Position numbers and translations under genes: made by a program. Below the pieces are notes generated by a model, which saw nothing but the letters and a program-made list of their open reading frames with translations, had not been told where the DNA came from and searched no databases. Positions 10,540 to 19,284 of a DNA stretch of 64,000 nucleotides are shown here, piece after piece; the first letter of the stretch is position 1; every line of letters begins with the position of its first letter. This DNA comes from Brucella pseudogrignonensis (GTDB taxonomy: Bacteria > Pseudomonadota > Alphaproteobacteria > Rhizobiales > Rhizobiaceae): the NCBI RefSeq assembly GCF_032190615.1, contig NZ_JAVLAT010000001.1, positions 874,501 to 938,500 on the forward strand. Direction: 5' to 3'.

Positions 10540-11250
10540 TTAGCTGCGCGGTGTCAGCTTCTCATCAATTTGGCGCGACAGTATGGCGGAAAACTCGTCC
10601 GCAAAACCTTCAAGACGCCCGCTAATTTTGCCCGCATCCGCAGAAAGCTTGTTATAAGCAATAACCGCAGGAATAGCGGCGAGCAGACCAATCGCCGTTG
10701 CAAGCAATGCTTCCGCGATACCCGGTGCCACAACGGCAAGACTTGTGTTCTTGGAAGCAGCAATCGCCTGGAAGGAGGTCATAATACCAACAACCGTTCC
10801 GAACAGACCGACGAATGGCGCCGCCGAACCTGTCGTTGCGAGGAAGCCAAGGCGGGATTCGAGCTTTTCGCCCTCACGCGCCAGTGCCACATCCATCGCC
10901 TTGTCGATACGCATCTGCAAACCAATTGGCGAGCGCGCACCTTTCTCAAAGGACTTTTTCCATTCGCGCATTGCGGCAATGAAAATGGAGGCCATGCCAG
11001 TGGTGCGGCGTTCATTGAGCGTACGATAGAGTTCTTCCAGTGACTGTCCCGACCAGAAAGCCTGCTCAAAACGCTCCATCGCACCGCGAGCACGACGATA
11101 AGAAACAATCTTGTCGACGATAATTGCCCAGGTCCAGACCGATGCGCCTATCAGGCCGAGCATCACCAGCTTAACCACCCAGCCCGCATGCATAAACAGG
11201 CCCCAGAGGGTAATATCGGCGGCAGGGGCCGCGAGCGCAATATTTTCCAT
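10540..11250 (-). CDS. tolQ: Tol-Pal proton channel subunit TolQ
   Basis: MotA/TolQ/ExbB-family inner-membrane protein that uses the proton-motive force to drive TolA. The product is 236 aa from ATG 11250 (MENIALAAP); upstream in-frame extension is not supported. Three membrane segments are evident: one near the N-terminus (VVKLVMLGLIGASVWTW) and two in the C-terminal half (GSAAPFVGLFGTVVGI and ALLATAIGLLAAIPAVI) with the Gly/Ala/Thr pattern of the family. It heads the tolQRAB unit, although a divergent hydrolase gene separates it from ybgC here. Confidence 0.95.
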   Translation of the reverse strand: MENIALAAPAADITLWGLFMHAGWVVKLVMLGLIGASVWTWAIIVDKIVSYRRARGAMERFEQAFWSGQSLEELYRTLNERRTTGMASIFIAAMREWKKSFEKGARSPIGLQMRIDKAMDVALAREGEKLESRLGFLATTGSAAPFVGLFGTVVGIMTSFQAIAASKNTSLAVVAPGIAEALLATAIGLLAAIPAVIAYNKLSADAGKISGRLEGFADEFSAILSRQIDEKLTPRS

Positions 11251-11274
11251 CGATCTACCGTCCTCGAATCCAAA

Positions 11275-11296
11275 CGCCCGGCATTGTGACCGGGCG
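11275..11296 (-). terminator. GC-rich hairpin upstream of tolQ
   Basis: CGCCCGG / CCGGGCG, a perfect 7-bp stem with an 8-nt loop, followed on the minus strand by only TTT. It lies 25-46 bases upstream of the tolQ start and 222 bases beyond the stop of the hydrolase gene. It could be a weak terminator, an attenuator or a leader structure. Confidence 0.35.
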
Positions 11297-11517
11297 GCAT
11301 CGCAAATTACTCGAAAAACGTCCGCTGCCGAACGCCCCAACCGCCATAACCGGATTTTAACTTTAAATCCTCAAGCGCTTGTCATGGTTAAATTTGGTGA
11401 AAGGAAGGCGTTGCTTAATAACCTGCCCCTCTACCGATTCCATCAGCATGATTAATGGATTATTATGGTTAAAGATCAGTTACTCTTAATGTGCGAATAA
11501 TCAATGAGCACAAAGAA

Positions 11518-12147
11518 TTACTGTTTGCTTCCAATGCGACGGACTATGGCATTTTGCGTTGCAACAACAAATTGGGACGTCATTGACGCGGAATTCGCAA
11601 ATGCATGGCGAAGCGATAATGGTAGTTCGAGCTGAGCCCCCCGGCCAGACTGACAGCGATTGCACAGATTGACGGGATTGCGAGCAGGAAATGCATGACC
11701 GGACAAGCGAGTGGAAAATCCGGCACCTCTCAGTTCTTCGTCAAGAAGCTCAATAAACCTGGTATCCAATCCACCGAGATAAATCGTGTCCTTGTCGTCA
11801 AGCTGCCCCACACCATCCACGGTCTGAGTGTCTTTTCGACCATGAATAGCAAGGGCATATCTAGAACGGGACAACAGATCATCCATCCTGACTTCAAAAA
11901 AACGATGGGACGTTATGTGAAGATCTTTTGCCCGCTTGCGGTCAACCAAGCCAATAAAGGAATAAAAACTATATTTTCCACCCGCAATTGCTTCTGCGAG
12001 TTCTGTCGTCTGATATTCAATTGTACCACCATGCGGGGCGAGAATAACAATTTCTGAACCTGGAACGAAGCGGGTCACGACCGCAAAATCAACCCCCTCG
12101 ATATAGACATCGCAGAGCTCGTCAAAAGAGTGGAAACGGTCACTCAT
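11518..12147 (-). CDS. Poly-gamma-glutamate hydrolase family protein
   Basis: Resembles the DUF867 / poly-gamma-glutamate hydrolase family, zinc peptidases best known from Bacillus phages. The 209-aa product from ATG 12147 has the family hallmark APHGGTIEYQT (His39 and Glu44 as likely zinc ligands), a central HITSHRFFEV segment, and the second His region AIHGRKD (His102). A C-terminal region rich in Arg and Ser (RGAQLELPLSLR) matches the family's QLELP pattern. No signal peptide is seen. The start lies one base after the ybgC stop (TGAGATG), implying translational coupling. Its place between ybgC and tolQ is unusual; the substrate in this organism is unknown. Confidence 0.75.
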   Translation of the reverse strand: MSDRFHSFDELCDVYIEGVDFAVVTRFVPGSEIVILAPHGGTIEYQTTELAEAIAGGKYSFYSFIGLVDRKRAKDLHITSHRFFEVRMDDLLSRSRYALAIHGRKDTQTVDGVGQLDDKDTIYLGGLDTRFIELLDEELRGAGFSTRLSGHAFPARNPVNLCNRCQSGRGAQLELPLSLRHAFANSASMTSQFVVATQNAIVRRIGSKQ

Positions 12148-12148
12148 C

Positions 12149-12589
12149 TCAAGCCTTCGTAAAAGCGTCACGCCATTCATCGGGTATCCGGCGCGGTTGT
12201 CCTTCCTTGGTGATCATCACAGCCTCAACCTTCGCTTCTGAAAGCAGCCGCTCACCACAGGTAATCTTCTGCGCCATGATAACCCGTGCGCCACGGATTT
12301 CGCTGACACGGGTTTCAATCAGAATGAGATCATCCATTTTCGCAGGTGACTTGTAGTCGATCTCCATACGGCGAACGACCCAAACCATTTCTTCGCCAAG
12401 CGAACCTTCGGCAAGCTCAATATGATGAACATCCTGCAAGCGCAGAAAGTCGGTGCGGCCACGTTCGTAAAATTCGAGGTAGCGACCATGATAGACAAAG
12501 CCGGAAAAATCCGTGTCGGCATAATAAATGCGGGCATAGAGATAATGCGTGCCGTCTTTCAACTCGCCTGCAATCTGTGCATGTTCCAT
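12149..12589 (-). CDS. ybgC: Acyl-CoA thioesterase YbgC (Tol-Pal associated)
   Basis: Hot-dog-fold 4-hydroxybenzoyl-CoA thioesterase family member that hydrolyses acyl-CoAs and is almost always linked to tol-pal. The 146-aa product contains the active-site signature YYADTDFSGFVYHGRYLEF (residues 22-40) with the catalytic aspartate. It starts two bases downstream of the ruvB stop, so it is probably part of the ruvCAB transcript. Length is typical. Confidence 0.93.
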   Translation of the reverse strand: MEHAQIAGELKDGTHYLYARIYYADTDFSGFVYHGRYLEFYERGRTDFLRLQDVHHIELAEGSLGEEMVWVVRRMEIDYKSPAKMDDLILIETRVSEIRGARVIMAQKITCGERLLSEAKVEAVMITKEGQPRRIPDEWRDAFTKA

Positions 12590-12591
12590 AT

Positions 12592-13635
12592 CTATTCGTC
12601 TTCCATGAAAAGGCCAAACTGCGATTGCTGCGCGGCTTCAGCGGGCGCGGCAAGCCCCAGATGTTGCCATGCAAGATTGGTCAGCACACGTCCACGCGGT
12701 GTGCGCTGCAAAAAGCCCTGCTGGATCATATAAGGTTCGATAATGTCTTCAATCGCATCACGCGGTTCTGACAGTCCGGCAGCGATGGTTTCAATACCGA
12801 CTGGCCCACCACCGAAATTGCGCGCAATCATATCAAGATAACGCCGGTCAAGCTGATCGAACCCGCGGTTGTCCACCTCAAGACGCGACAAAGCCTCGTC
12901 GGCAATCTTGCTGTCGATGACATCGGCACCTGCGACCAGCGCGAAATCACGAACGCGGCGCAACAGACGCCCGGCGATACGCGGGGTACCACGTGAACGA
13001 CGGGCCACTTCCAACGCACCATCCGGCGAAATACCCATCTGCATAATGCGTGCGCCACGGCGCACAATATATTCGAGTTCTTCGACGGTATAGAAATTGA
13101 GCCGTGTCGGAATACCAAAACGATCACGCAGCGGCGTCGTCAAAAGCCCCAGACGTGTGGTTGCTGCGACCAGCGTAAATTTCGCGAGATCAATCTTCAC
13201 CGAACGCGCTGCTGGCCCTTCACCGATAATCAGATCAAGCTGAAAATCTTCCATCGCAGGATAGAGAATTTCCTCGACAGCCGGGCTGAGACGATGAATT
13301 TCATCGATAAACAACACATCGCGATCTTCAAGATTTGTCAAAAGCGCTGCTAGATCACCGGCCTTTGCGATAACCGGACCAGAGGTCGAACGGAAATTGA
13401 CACCAAGCTCCTTGGCCATAATCTGCGCGAGCGTGGTCTTGCCTAGTCCTGGGGGACCGACAAACAGCACGTGATCGAGTGCTTCGCCACGCACCTTTGC
13501 AGCTTCAATAAAAACTTTGAGATTGGCGCGGGCAGCAGCCTGCCCGACAAAATCGTCCAGCGTTTGCGGGCGCAATGTCGTGTCGGCGTCTTCACCACGC
13601 AAGTCAGCATCGATAAGTGGGTTGCGGTCGCTCAT
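12592..13635 (-). CDS. ruvB: Holliday junction branch migration helicase RuvB
   Basis: AAA+ motor that drives branch migration with RuvA. The 347-aa product has Walker A GPPGLGKT (60-67), Walker B FIDEIHRL, the sensor motif [13 protein letters not shown] and a C-terminal winged helix with RTPRGRVLT. It is 40 bases downstream of ruvA. Length and all motifs are standard. Confidence 0.98.
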   Translation of the reverse strand: MSDRNPLIDADLRGEDADTTLRPQTLDDFVGQAAARANLKVFIEAAKVRGEALDHVLFVGPPGLGKTTLAQIMAKELGVNFRSTSGPVIAKAGDLAALLTNLEDRDVLFIDEIHRLSPAVEEILYPAMEDFQLDLIIGEGPAARSVKIDLAKFTLVAATTRLGLLTTPLRDRFGIPTRLNFYTVEELEYIVRRGARIMQMGISPDGALEVARRSRGTPRIAGRLLRRVRDFALVAGADVIDSKIADEALSRLEVDNRGFDQLDRRYLDMIARNFGGGPVGIETIAAGLSEPRDAIEDIIEPYMIQQGFLQRTPRGRVLTNLAWQHLGLAAPAEAAQQSQFGLFMEDE

Positions 13636-13675
13636 GCCAGTCCTCTCGCATGAACATTCAATTCAGACAAGCCAC

Positions 13676-14293
13676 TCAACGCGACAGTTCCTTCAAACCA
13701 AGACGAATGAGCTTGGCCGAATCGGCATCTTCACCCGCTTCTCGGAGTGCTGCGGCAACAGCATTTGCGGCCTGATCACGCGAATAGCCAAGATTGGCGA
13801 GAGCTGAGACCGCATCGCTCACCGGAGCCGATGCAGCGCCCGCGCCGATTTCCTGCTTAAGGCCGATTGTGCCGCTGGCTTCCCCCGCAAAGGCCGGAGC
13901 CTTGTTCTTCAACTCAGTCACAATGCGTTCGGCAACTTTTTTACCAACGCCCGGCGCCCGCGAAACCATCGCGAGATCACGAAGCGCAATTGCATTTGCA
14001 AGTTCAGGCGGCGTCAATGTTCCGAGCACGGCGAGTGCCACCTTGGCACCAACCCCCTGCACGTTCTGCAACAGGCGGAACCATTCGCGTTCAAGCTGTG
14101 ATCCGAAACCATAAAGGCGGATCATATCCTCGCGCACATATGTCTCAATGAGCAGCACCGCCGCCTCGCCTTCTCCACCCAAATTACCGAGTGTGCGGGA
14201 AGAACAGAACACAACATAGCCAACGCCATGCACGTCGATGACGGCATGATCATCAGCAATTTCATCGATCACGCCTTTAAGCTTGCCGATCAT
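13676..14293 (-). CDS. ruvA: Holliday junction DNA-binding protein RuvA
   Basis: Tetrameric protein that binds four-way junctions and loads RuvB. The 205-aa product starts with the canonical [12 protein letters not shown]. It has an OB-fold domain, helix-hairpin-helix motifs ([13 protein letters not shown] and [13 protein letters not shown]) and a C-terminal RuvB-binding three-helix domain ([16 protein letters not shown]). It starts 7 bases after the ruvC stop. Confidence 0.98.
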   Translation of the reverse strand: MIGKLKGVIDEIADDHAVIDVHGVGYVVFCSSRTLGNLGGEGEAAVLLIETYVREDMIRLYGFGSQLEREWFRLLQNVQGVGAKVALAVLGTLTPPELANAIALRDLAMVSRAPGVGKKVAERIVTELKNKAPAFAGEASGTIGLKQEIGAGAASAPVSDAVSALANLGYSRDQAANAVAAALREAGEDADSAKLIRLGLKELSR

Positions 14294-14300
14294 TTTATAT

Positions 14301-14822
14301 CTATCCTGCTAATAACGCTTGCATACGACGTGCGCTGACAATGCTCTGACGATGATGCGCATGGCAAATAGCAATGGCAAGCGCATCGGCAGCATCGCTC
14401 GTATCGAACGTTGCGCGCGGCATCAAAACCTTCACCATCATATGAATTTGCTGCTTTTCGCCATGCCCCACACCAATCACCGCCTTCTTGACGGCATTCG
14501 GCGCATATTCCGCAACCGGCAGCCCAGCCTGTGCGGGCGCCAGAAGTGCAATACCACGCGCCTGACCAAGCTTCAGCGTCGCCGTCGCATCTTTGTTGAC
14601 GAATGTATGCTCAACGGCTGCTTCATGGGGCATGAATTCATGCAGGACGTTGGACAGTCCATCATGCAACTGGCACAGTCTCGATGCGAGATCCATCTCA
14701 GCATTCGAGGTCACAGTGCCGGAGCCGATAAAATGCAGAGAATTTCCAAGCGATTCGACAACACCCCAGCCGGTACGGCGGAGCCCCGGATCAATACCAA
14801 TGATGCGAATCGTTTCTTTCAT
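14301..14822 (-). CDS. ruvC: Crossover junction endodeoxyribonuclease RuvC
   Basis: Resolvase that cuts Holliday junctions. The 173-aa product has the RNase-H-fold catalytic aspartate in [14 protein letters not shown] (Asp11), the acidic [12 protein letters not shown] segment, and the closing [13 protein letters not shown] motif. It leads the ruvCAB group, and the upstream hairpin at 14884-14901 marks the end of the preceding rcdA transcript. Confidence 0.97.
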   Translation of the reverse strand: MKETIRIIGIDPGLRRTGWGVVESLGNSLHFIGSGTVTSNAEMDLASRLCQLHDGLSNVLHEFMPHEAAVEHTFVNKDATATLKLGQARGIALLAPAQAGLPVAEYAPNAVKKAVIGVGHGEKQQIHMMVKVLMPRATFDTSDAADALAIAICHAHHRQSIVSARRMQALLAG

Positions 14823-14883
14823 AAGTGAACCCTATCCTCAGACAGGTTCACTTGACAGCATAAATGTGAACAAAAGAGAAACA

Positions 14884-14901
14884 TTGCATCCGAAGATGCA
14901 A
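14884..14901 (-). terminator. Intrinsic terminator after rcdA
   Basis: TTGCATC / GATGCAA, 7-bp stem closed by a TTCG tetraloop on the minus strand, followed by a T-rich tail. It lies 21 bases beyond the rcdA stop. Confidence 0.7.
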
Positions 14902-14921
14902 TAAGACTGCGTAGATTTTAC

Positions 14922-15449
14922 TTAAGACGCGCCAAAAGCAGTCTTCAGCAGCACAATCTGATCGGAAACCGGATTTCCACGCGGCACACTCTGCAAAGCT
15001 ACAACTTCACCATAGACGTTGCGATCCATGCGGCGAACACGCGCCTGGAGACGAATCGAGCGCTCAACAAGCTCAGTGAAAGCATAAGGCAACTCATTCC
15101 AGCCCGGTGCGACGTCGCCAGCCGAAGGCGTATCAAGACGAACTTTGGCCTTTTCAACTTCAACCTGCTTGCGGGACATTTCACCATTGCGCGCTGCACG
15201 CTGCAAAAGAAGCCATGAAGCAACCTGCATGAGACGTGTCGTCAGGCGCATCGATTCGGCCGCATAAAGGGTCGAGGCAACACGCGAGAGATTGCGCGCT
15301 TCCTCACGGCCTTCGCCGTCGAGATAGCTGGCTGCTTCCTCAACCATGTCCATGCCTTCACTGTAAATCGGCTTGAACGAATCTGAGAAAACCATGCGCT
15401 CAGCGAGGCTGATCATATTGCCCGGAATGTGTACCTGTTCGCTAATCAC
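14922..15449 (-). CDS. rcdA: Protease adaptor RcdA (DUF1465 family)
   Basis: DUF1465 family; the Caulobacter member RcdA helps deliver CtrA and other substrates to ClpXP during the cell cycle. The 175-aa product begins with a conserved alpha-helical segment containing LAERMVFSDSFKPIYSEGM, followed by EEAASYLDGEGREEARNL and a long helix of AESMRLTTRLMQVASWLLLQ. The C-terminal tail is less ordered. No catalytic residues are expected. It is monocistronic, with a terminator downstream. The specific partner in this organism is inferred from Caulobacter. Confidence 0.85.
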   Translation of the reverse strand: MISEQVHIPGNMISLAERMVFSDSFKPIYSEGMDMVEEAASYLDGEGREEARNLSRVASTLYAAESMRLTTRLMQVASWLLLQRAARNGEMSRKQVEVEKAKVRLDTPSAGDVAPGWNELPYAFTELVERSIRLQARVRRMDRNVYGEVVALQSVPRGNPVSDQIVLLKTAFGAS

Positions 15450-15722
15450 TGCTCTGCCACCTTACATAAACGCATTTGCGAATATTTTGTTGCCCGCGCA
15501 CCGTCAAAATGTGCGTGAGATAATAGAATGAGCTGCCGTTCGATCATGGGGAGAGCTGGGACGGAACAGCTTGATCGGGCGAGTCCACGACAAACTGCAC
15601 CTTCATGCACCGTCGCGCAAGTTTATGTTTAACATTCGGTTAATTTTTAAAATGCTTTTGAATAAACTGTGAAAGTCATTGACGCCAGATTTGCCAGAAA
15701 ACAGGCGATTCCCTCAAAACCA

Positions 15723-15835
15723 TAAAAAAAAGAGCCGCAAAGGCGGCTCTCAGGAGTTTAACAGGGAGGCGTCAAACAAAGTGGCTTCACCACTCGGTAA
15801 GAATCCAGCCGAACTGGATGTAAACCATTAAACGC
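15723..15835 (-). ncRNA. Candidate small RNA with exposed CCUCCC loop
   Basis: On the minus strand this stretch folds into four consecutive hairpins: ATCCAG/CTGGAT (15803-15819), AGTGG/CCACT (15780-15794), GTTTGA/TTAAAC (15756-15777) with loop sequence CGCCTCCC, and a terminator stem followed by eight Ts. opgC has its own terminator 150 bases earlier, so this second terminator implies an independent transcript. Loops with CCUCC, complementary to Shine-Dalgarno sequences, are typical of alphaproteobacterial trans-acting sRNAs. The 5' end is a guess and no promoter was identified with confidence. Confidence 0.5.
15731..15750 (-). terminator. Strong intrinsic terminator (end of candidate sRNA)
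   Basis: AGAGCCGC / GCGGCTCT, an 8-bp stem with a 4-nt loop, followed on the minus strand by eight consecutive Ts. Confidence 0.85.
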
Positions 15836-15893
15836 CGTTAAGATTAATGATTGGTTAATTCTGAGCGCAAGCTGTGGAATAATCCGCAAACAA

Positions 15894-15917
15894 AAAAGCC
15901 GCCCGAAGGCGGCTTTT
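15894..15917 (-). terminator. Intrinsic terminator after opgC
   Basis: AAAAGCCGCC / GGCGGCTTTT, a perfect 10-bp stem with a 4-nt loop, two bases beyond the opgC stop and followed by T-rich sequence on the minus strand. Confidence 0.85.
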
Positions 15918-15919
15918 AA

Positions 15920-17110
15920 TTATATTTGCTGAAGTGCCGGTTTTGGATTGGCTCCAATCGAGGCCTTTGAACCTTCCGCAGCGGGTTTTGCGGCAGGCTT
16001 CTTGCCCCAGCCAATGGTTGGGAGCCACTCGAGATAATAAGCCAGCGCGAACTGCATCACCACACCCGTTGCAATAAGCAGCGCGTCGTATGGCAGGCCA
16101 CCCGGATTAACAAGCTTCATAACCTGCGCAACCATCGCCAACAGCGTACCGGCAATAAACACCGGCAGCGAATGCTTGCCGAGAATTGCGAGCGGATTGT
16201 CCGGCGAAGTACGCGCAATGCTGTTGAGCGTTGGAACGACAGCAATCAGATAAGCCATGGCGAGCACATGTAGAAGACGTGGAGCCGACAGAAACGTCTT
16301 GTCAAAACCGGTCAGAACTGCGGGCATGCCCATTGAAACATCAATGCCCCAAAGCGGAATGCGAACCCAAGCCAGCGAAAGAACCAGATAACCAACAGCC
16401 GCTGCAATCAATGTAGGATTGGTCGGCAGCTTGCCACCACGACGCACATGGATTGTGCCAGCAATACCGATAGCAAATAGGAACTGCCACGATAGTGGGT
16501 TGAGGAACCAGACGCCTTCAGTCGGATAATTGACCGGAGCAACATGATAGATACCGGCAAGCAACCACACCATACCTGATACGCCGAGCATCAGCGACAG
16601 GCTGATACGCGCGAGCAAAAGCAGCAGTGGTGTGATTAGCAGCACAACCGCATACATCGAGAGAATATTGTTATAACCAAGCTGATGACCAAGCGTAACC
16701 AGTCCGAGAAGTGCCTCAACCGGCTGCTTAACCAGTGGGCCAATATTGATCTGCGTCAGAAGCTCACGATGCTTGAGGAAAATCGCGGCGGAGGCAAAAA
16801 TACCGATTGTCGCGAGCGTCGTCATGATGTGCGCGGTATACAGCACACAGGCACGACGCCACATTTTCAAAGTCAGCATTAGACGATTGCCCGGAGCAAA
16901 CTTCGACCCATAGGCCAGTGCCACCGCCATGCCTGAAATCAGAACAAAAGCTTCTGCCGAATCCGAAAAGCCGAGATTCTTATGCGTGAAATGCTCGAAA
17001 AAGGTTCCGGGCACATGATTGATGAAAATCGTAAGCAGTGCCAGCGCGCGAAACACATCAATGCGTGTGTCGCGGACTTTTGGCACTATTTTCGCCGTTT
17101 CATTCGTCAT
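15920..17110 (-). CDS. opgC: OpgC-family membrane acyltransferase
   Basis: OpgC domain family; characterised members add succinyl groups to periplasmic glucans. The 396-aa product has about ten hydrophobic helices. The N-terminus has the family signature RDTRIDVFRALALLTIFINHVPG with a conserved Arg/Asp and His, then GFSDSAEAFVLISGMAVALAYG. Later conserved helices include GKHSLPVFIAG. The C-terminal tail is Ala/Lys rich. It is a single gene with its own terminator, divergent from the ThiE-like gene. Whether cyclic glucan is the substrate here is inferred from the family; other acyltransferase substrates are possible. Confidence 0.85.
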   Translation of the reverse strand: MTNETAKIVPKVRDTRIDVFRALALLTIFINHVPGTFFEHFTHKNLGFSDSAEAFVLISGMAVALAYGSKFAPGNRLMLTLKMWRRACVLYTAHIMTTLATIGIFASAAIFLKHRELLTQINIGPLVKQPVEALLGLVTLGHQLGYNNILSMYAVVLLITPLLLLLARISLSLMLGVSGMVWLLAGIYHVAPVNYPTEGVWFLNPLSWQFLFAIGIAGTIHVRRGGKLPTNPTLIAAAVGYLVLSLAWVRIPLWGIDVSMGMPAVLTGFDKTFLSAPRLLHVLAMAYLIAVVPTLNSIARTSPDNPLAILGKHSLPVFIAGTLLAMVAQVMKLVNPGGLPYDALLIATGVVMQFALAYYLEWLPTIGWGKKPAAKPAAEGSKASIGANPKPALQQI

Positions 17111-17352
17111 TTCGCCTGCCTGCTGATTGTTTTCATTCTGCGTTAGCGCAGCACTTATTGCCGCCTATATAACGGGTAATTCGGTCAGAACGCGGTTGGT
17201 TCCAATCAACTTTCGTTCCAGTGGATAACATTATGCCAACACAGCCGTTTCCCACACCCACAACAAAAGCGTTACAATGCAAAGGGGCTGTTCAAGCAAC
17301 GCCTCTTACTTTATGCCCGAATTCCATCAACATTTTTCGCTAGGTTTGGTTT

Positions 17353-18018
17353 ATGAACGCGCCAACTGCTAAACAAAACATTGATCGCTGCCGCCTTTTG
17401 CTGGTTGGACCACCCATCGCAAATGGGGATGCACTTGCAAAACTGTTGTCGGCAGCCTTGTCGGGTGGCGACGTTGCAAGTGTGATTCTCGACGGAACCG
17501 ATCTGGATGAAGCCACATTTCAGGCATCAGCCCAGAAGGCCGTTTCCGTCATTCAGGAAAAAGGCGCTGCCGCGATCATCCTAAACGATACGCGCATTGC
17601 AGGCCGCGTTGGTGCCGATGGCATCCACATTGAAGGCAAAGCGGCAGAGCTTGCTGAAGCAATCGAAAAGCACACGCCAAAATTCATCGTTGGCACAGGC
17701 AATCTGCGTGATCGCCATAGTGCTATGGAAATCGGTGAATTGCAGCCTGATTATGTTTTCTTCGGCAAGATTGGCGCTGACAACAAGCCGGATGCACACC
17801 CGCGCAACCTGTCTCTGGCTGAATGGTGGTCTGAGCTGGTTGAAATTCCAAGCATCGCACAGGCCGGTAACACCTTGGAAAGCGTCATCGCTGCCGCGCA
17901 AACTGGTGCAGATTTTGTCGCCCTTGGTAGTGCCATATTTGAAGCGGAAAACCCCGCAGAGGCTGTCGCTGAAGCCAACCGGCTTCTTGATGAACACGCC
18001 CCTCGTTTTGAAAATTAA
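17353..18018 (+). CDS. Thiamine phosphate synthase family protein (ThiE-like)
   Basis: TIM-barrel protein of the ThiE/TenI superfamily, which joins HMP-PP and thiazole phosphate to make thiamine phosphate. The 221-aa product keeps diverged versions of the family motifs. ILNDTRIAGRVGADGIHIEG matches the substrate-binding strand, PDYVFFGKIG the region normally reading DYVGFGPV, and IAQAGNTLESVIAAAQTGADFVALGSAI the C-terminal phosphate-binding strand. The usual TPTK segment is missing, so enzyme activity is not certain. It lies 25 bases upstream of the Sel1 gene and may be co-transcribed with it. Confidence 0.75.
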   Translation: MNAPTAKQNIDRCRLLLVGPPIANGDALAKLLSAALSGGDVASVILDGTDLDEATFQASAQKAVSVIQEKGAAAIILNDTRIAGRVGADGIHIEGKAAELAEAIEKHTPKFIVGTGNLRDRHSAMEIGELQPDYVFFGKIGADNKPDAHPRNLSLAEWWSELVEIPSIAQAGNTLESVIAAAQTGADFVALGSAIFEAENPAEAVAEANRLLDEHAPRFEN

Positions 18019-18043
18019 ATTCGGCAAGGTTTCGTACGCCCCC

Positions 18044-19084
18044 ATGAAGAGCAAAATTCTTCTCACCACAGCTTTGATATTCGCTGCGTCTGTTCCGGCT
18101 GTTCATGCTGCCGGAACTGCTGGTGAACCCGCAGGCGTACAAAAGAAACACGACAAGAAAAGCGATAAGCCTGCTGAAAAGCCCAAGATGCTGCCGCAAC
18201 CAGCATCGACCAGCGCTTTGCCAGCAATTGACCCAAGCCGGTTTGGCGATAAGCCCAGCGATGAAGCCTTTGGTGCCTATCAGCGTGGGCTGTATCTGAC
18301 CGCATTCAATCTGGCGAAACCAAAAGCTGAGCAAGGCGATCCGGCTTCACAGACACTTGTCGCAGAAATTTACGCGCGCGGTCTGGGTGTCCCTGCCGAT
18401 CAGAAAAAAGCTGCCGAATGGTATGCCAAAGCTGCCGATAAAGGCGTGCATGAAGCGCAGTTCCGCTACGCCGCCCTGTTGCTTCAAGGCCGCTACGTAA
18501 AAAAAGATACAGCGAAGGCCACGGAGTTAATGCAAAAGGCCGCCGAAAGCGGCAATGCCATGGCGCAGTTCAATTATGGCCAGCTGCTCATGATGAAAGC
18601 GACGACTGCTTCCGGCATCGATGCTGCTTTCCCTTGGTTTGAGAGAGCTGCTACCGCGCAGCTCGCCGATGCTGAATATGCTTTGAGCCAGATTTACGCC
18701 AACGGCACCGACAAAATACCGCATGACGACAAGAAGGCGCGTGAATATCTGCTGCGCGCTGCGCGCAAGGGTTATGACACTGCGCAATACGATCTCGCAA
18801 ACTGGCTCATTCAGGGTCGTGGTGGTGATCGCAATTACGAGCAGGGCTTTGGTTGGATGCAGATTGCCGCCCAGCGCGGCATGGTGATGGCGCAGGCATG
18901 GCTTGCTCGTCTTTATCGCGATGGTATCGGCACGGATGGTGACACAGTCAAATCCGCAGCATGGTATATCGTTGCTCAGCGCGCCGGTTATCGCTCACCA
19001 GACCTCAATGACATGATGGATGGTTTAGCTGATGATCAGCTTAAGCAGGCAATCCAGATCGCAAACAATCTCCGCGTTCGATAA
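18044..19084 (+). CDS. Secreted Sel1-repeat (TPR-like) protein
   Basis: Periplasmic or envelope protein built of Sel1-like repeats, probably a protein-interaction scaffold. The 346-aa product from ATG 18044 has a Sec signal peptide ending at VHAAG, then a Lys/Pro-rich linker (about 30-60). At least six Sel1 repeats follow, for example AEIYARGLGVPADQKKAAEWYAKAADKGV and ALLLQGRYVKKDTAKATELMQKAAESG (positions roughly 100-320). The open frame extends far upstream through the thiE-like gene but the signal peptide fixes the start. Specific role unknown. Confidence 0.85.
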   Translation: MKSKILLTTALIFAASVPAVHAAGTAGEPAGVQKKHDKKSDKPAEKPKMLPQPASTSALPAIDPSRFGDKPSDEAFGAYQRGLYLTAFNLAKPKAEQGDPASQTLVAEIYARGLGVPADQKKAAEWYAKAADKGVHEAQFRYAALLLQGRYVKKDTAKATELMQKAAESGNAMAQFNYGQLLMMKATTASGIDAAFPWFERAATAQLADAEYALSQIYANGTDKIPHDDKKAREYLLRAARKGYDTAQYDLANWLIQGRGGDRNYEQGFGWMQIAAQRGMVMAQAWLARLYRDGIGTDGDTVKSAAWYIVAQRAGYRSPDLNDMMDGLADDQLKQAIQIANNLRVR

Positions 19085-19284
19085 AACCAGACAGTTTTTT
19101 GATGAGCTGACACGCTGATTTGCGGCTCAGGCTTGCACAAAGCGCTATTTTATGGTCTTGGAGAGCCCGATTATCGTGGTTCGAGTTAAAGATGGACGCA
19201 ATCCCCGCAAATAAGCGGGAGATTGCCTTTCTGTCGTGATGCGCCGGGCCGCAACAGTTTCACATTTACTCCCGGATTAATCTT

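Larger units (their letters stand above)
15450..15919. other. Gene-poor stretch with structured RNA signals
   Basis: These 470 bases have no credible protein gene. They hold a candidate small RNA (15723-15835, minus strand) ending in a strong terminator, and the opgC terminator (15894-15917). The part from 15450 to 15720 should include the rcdA promoter; nothing else is recognisable there. Confidence 0.5.
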
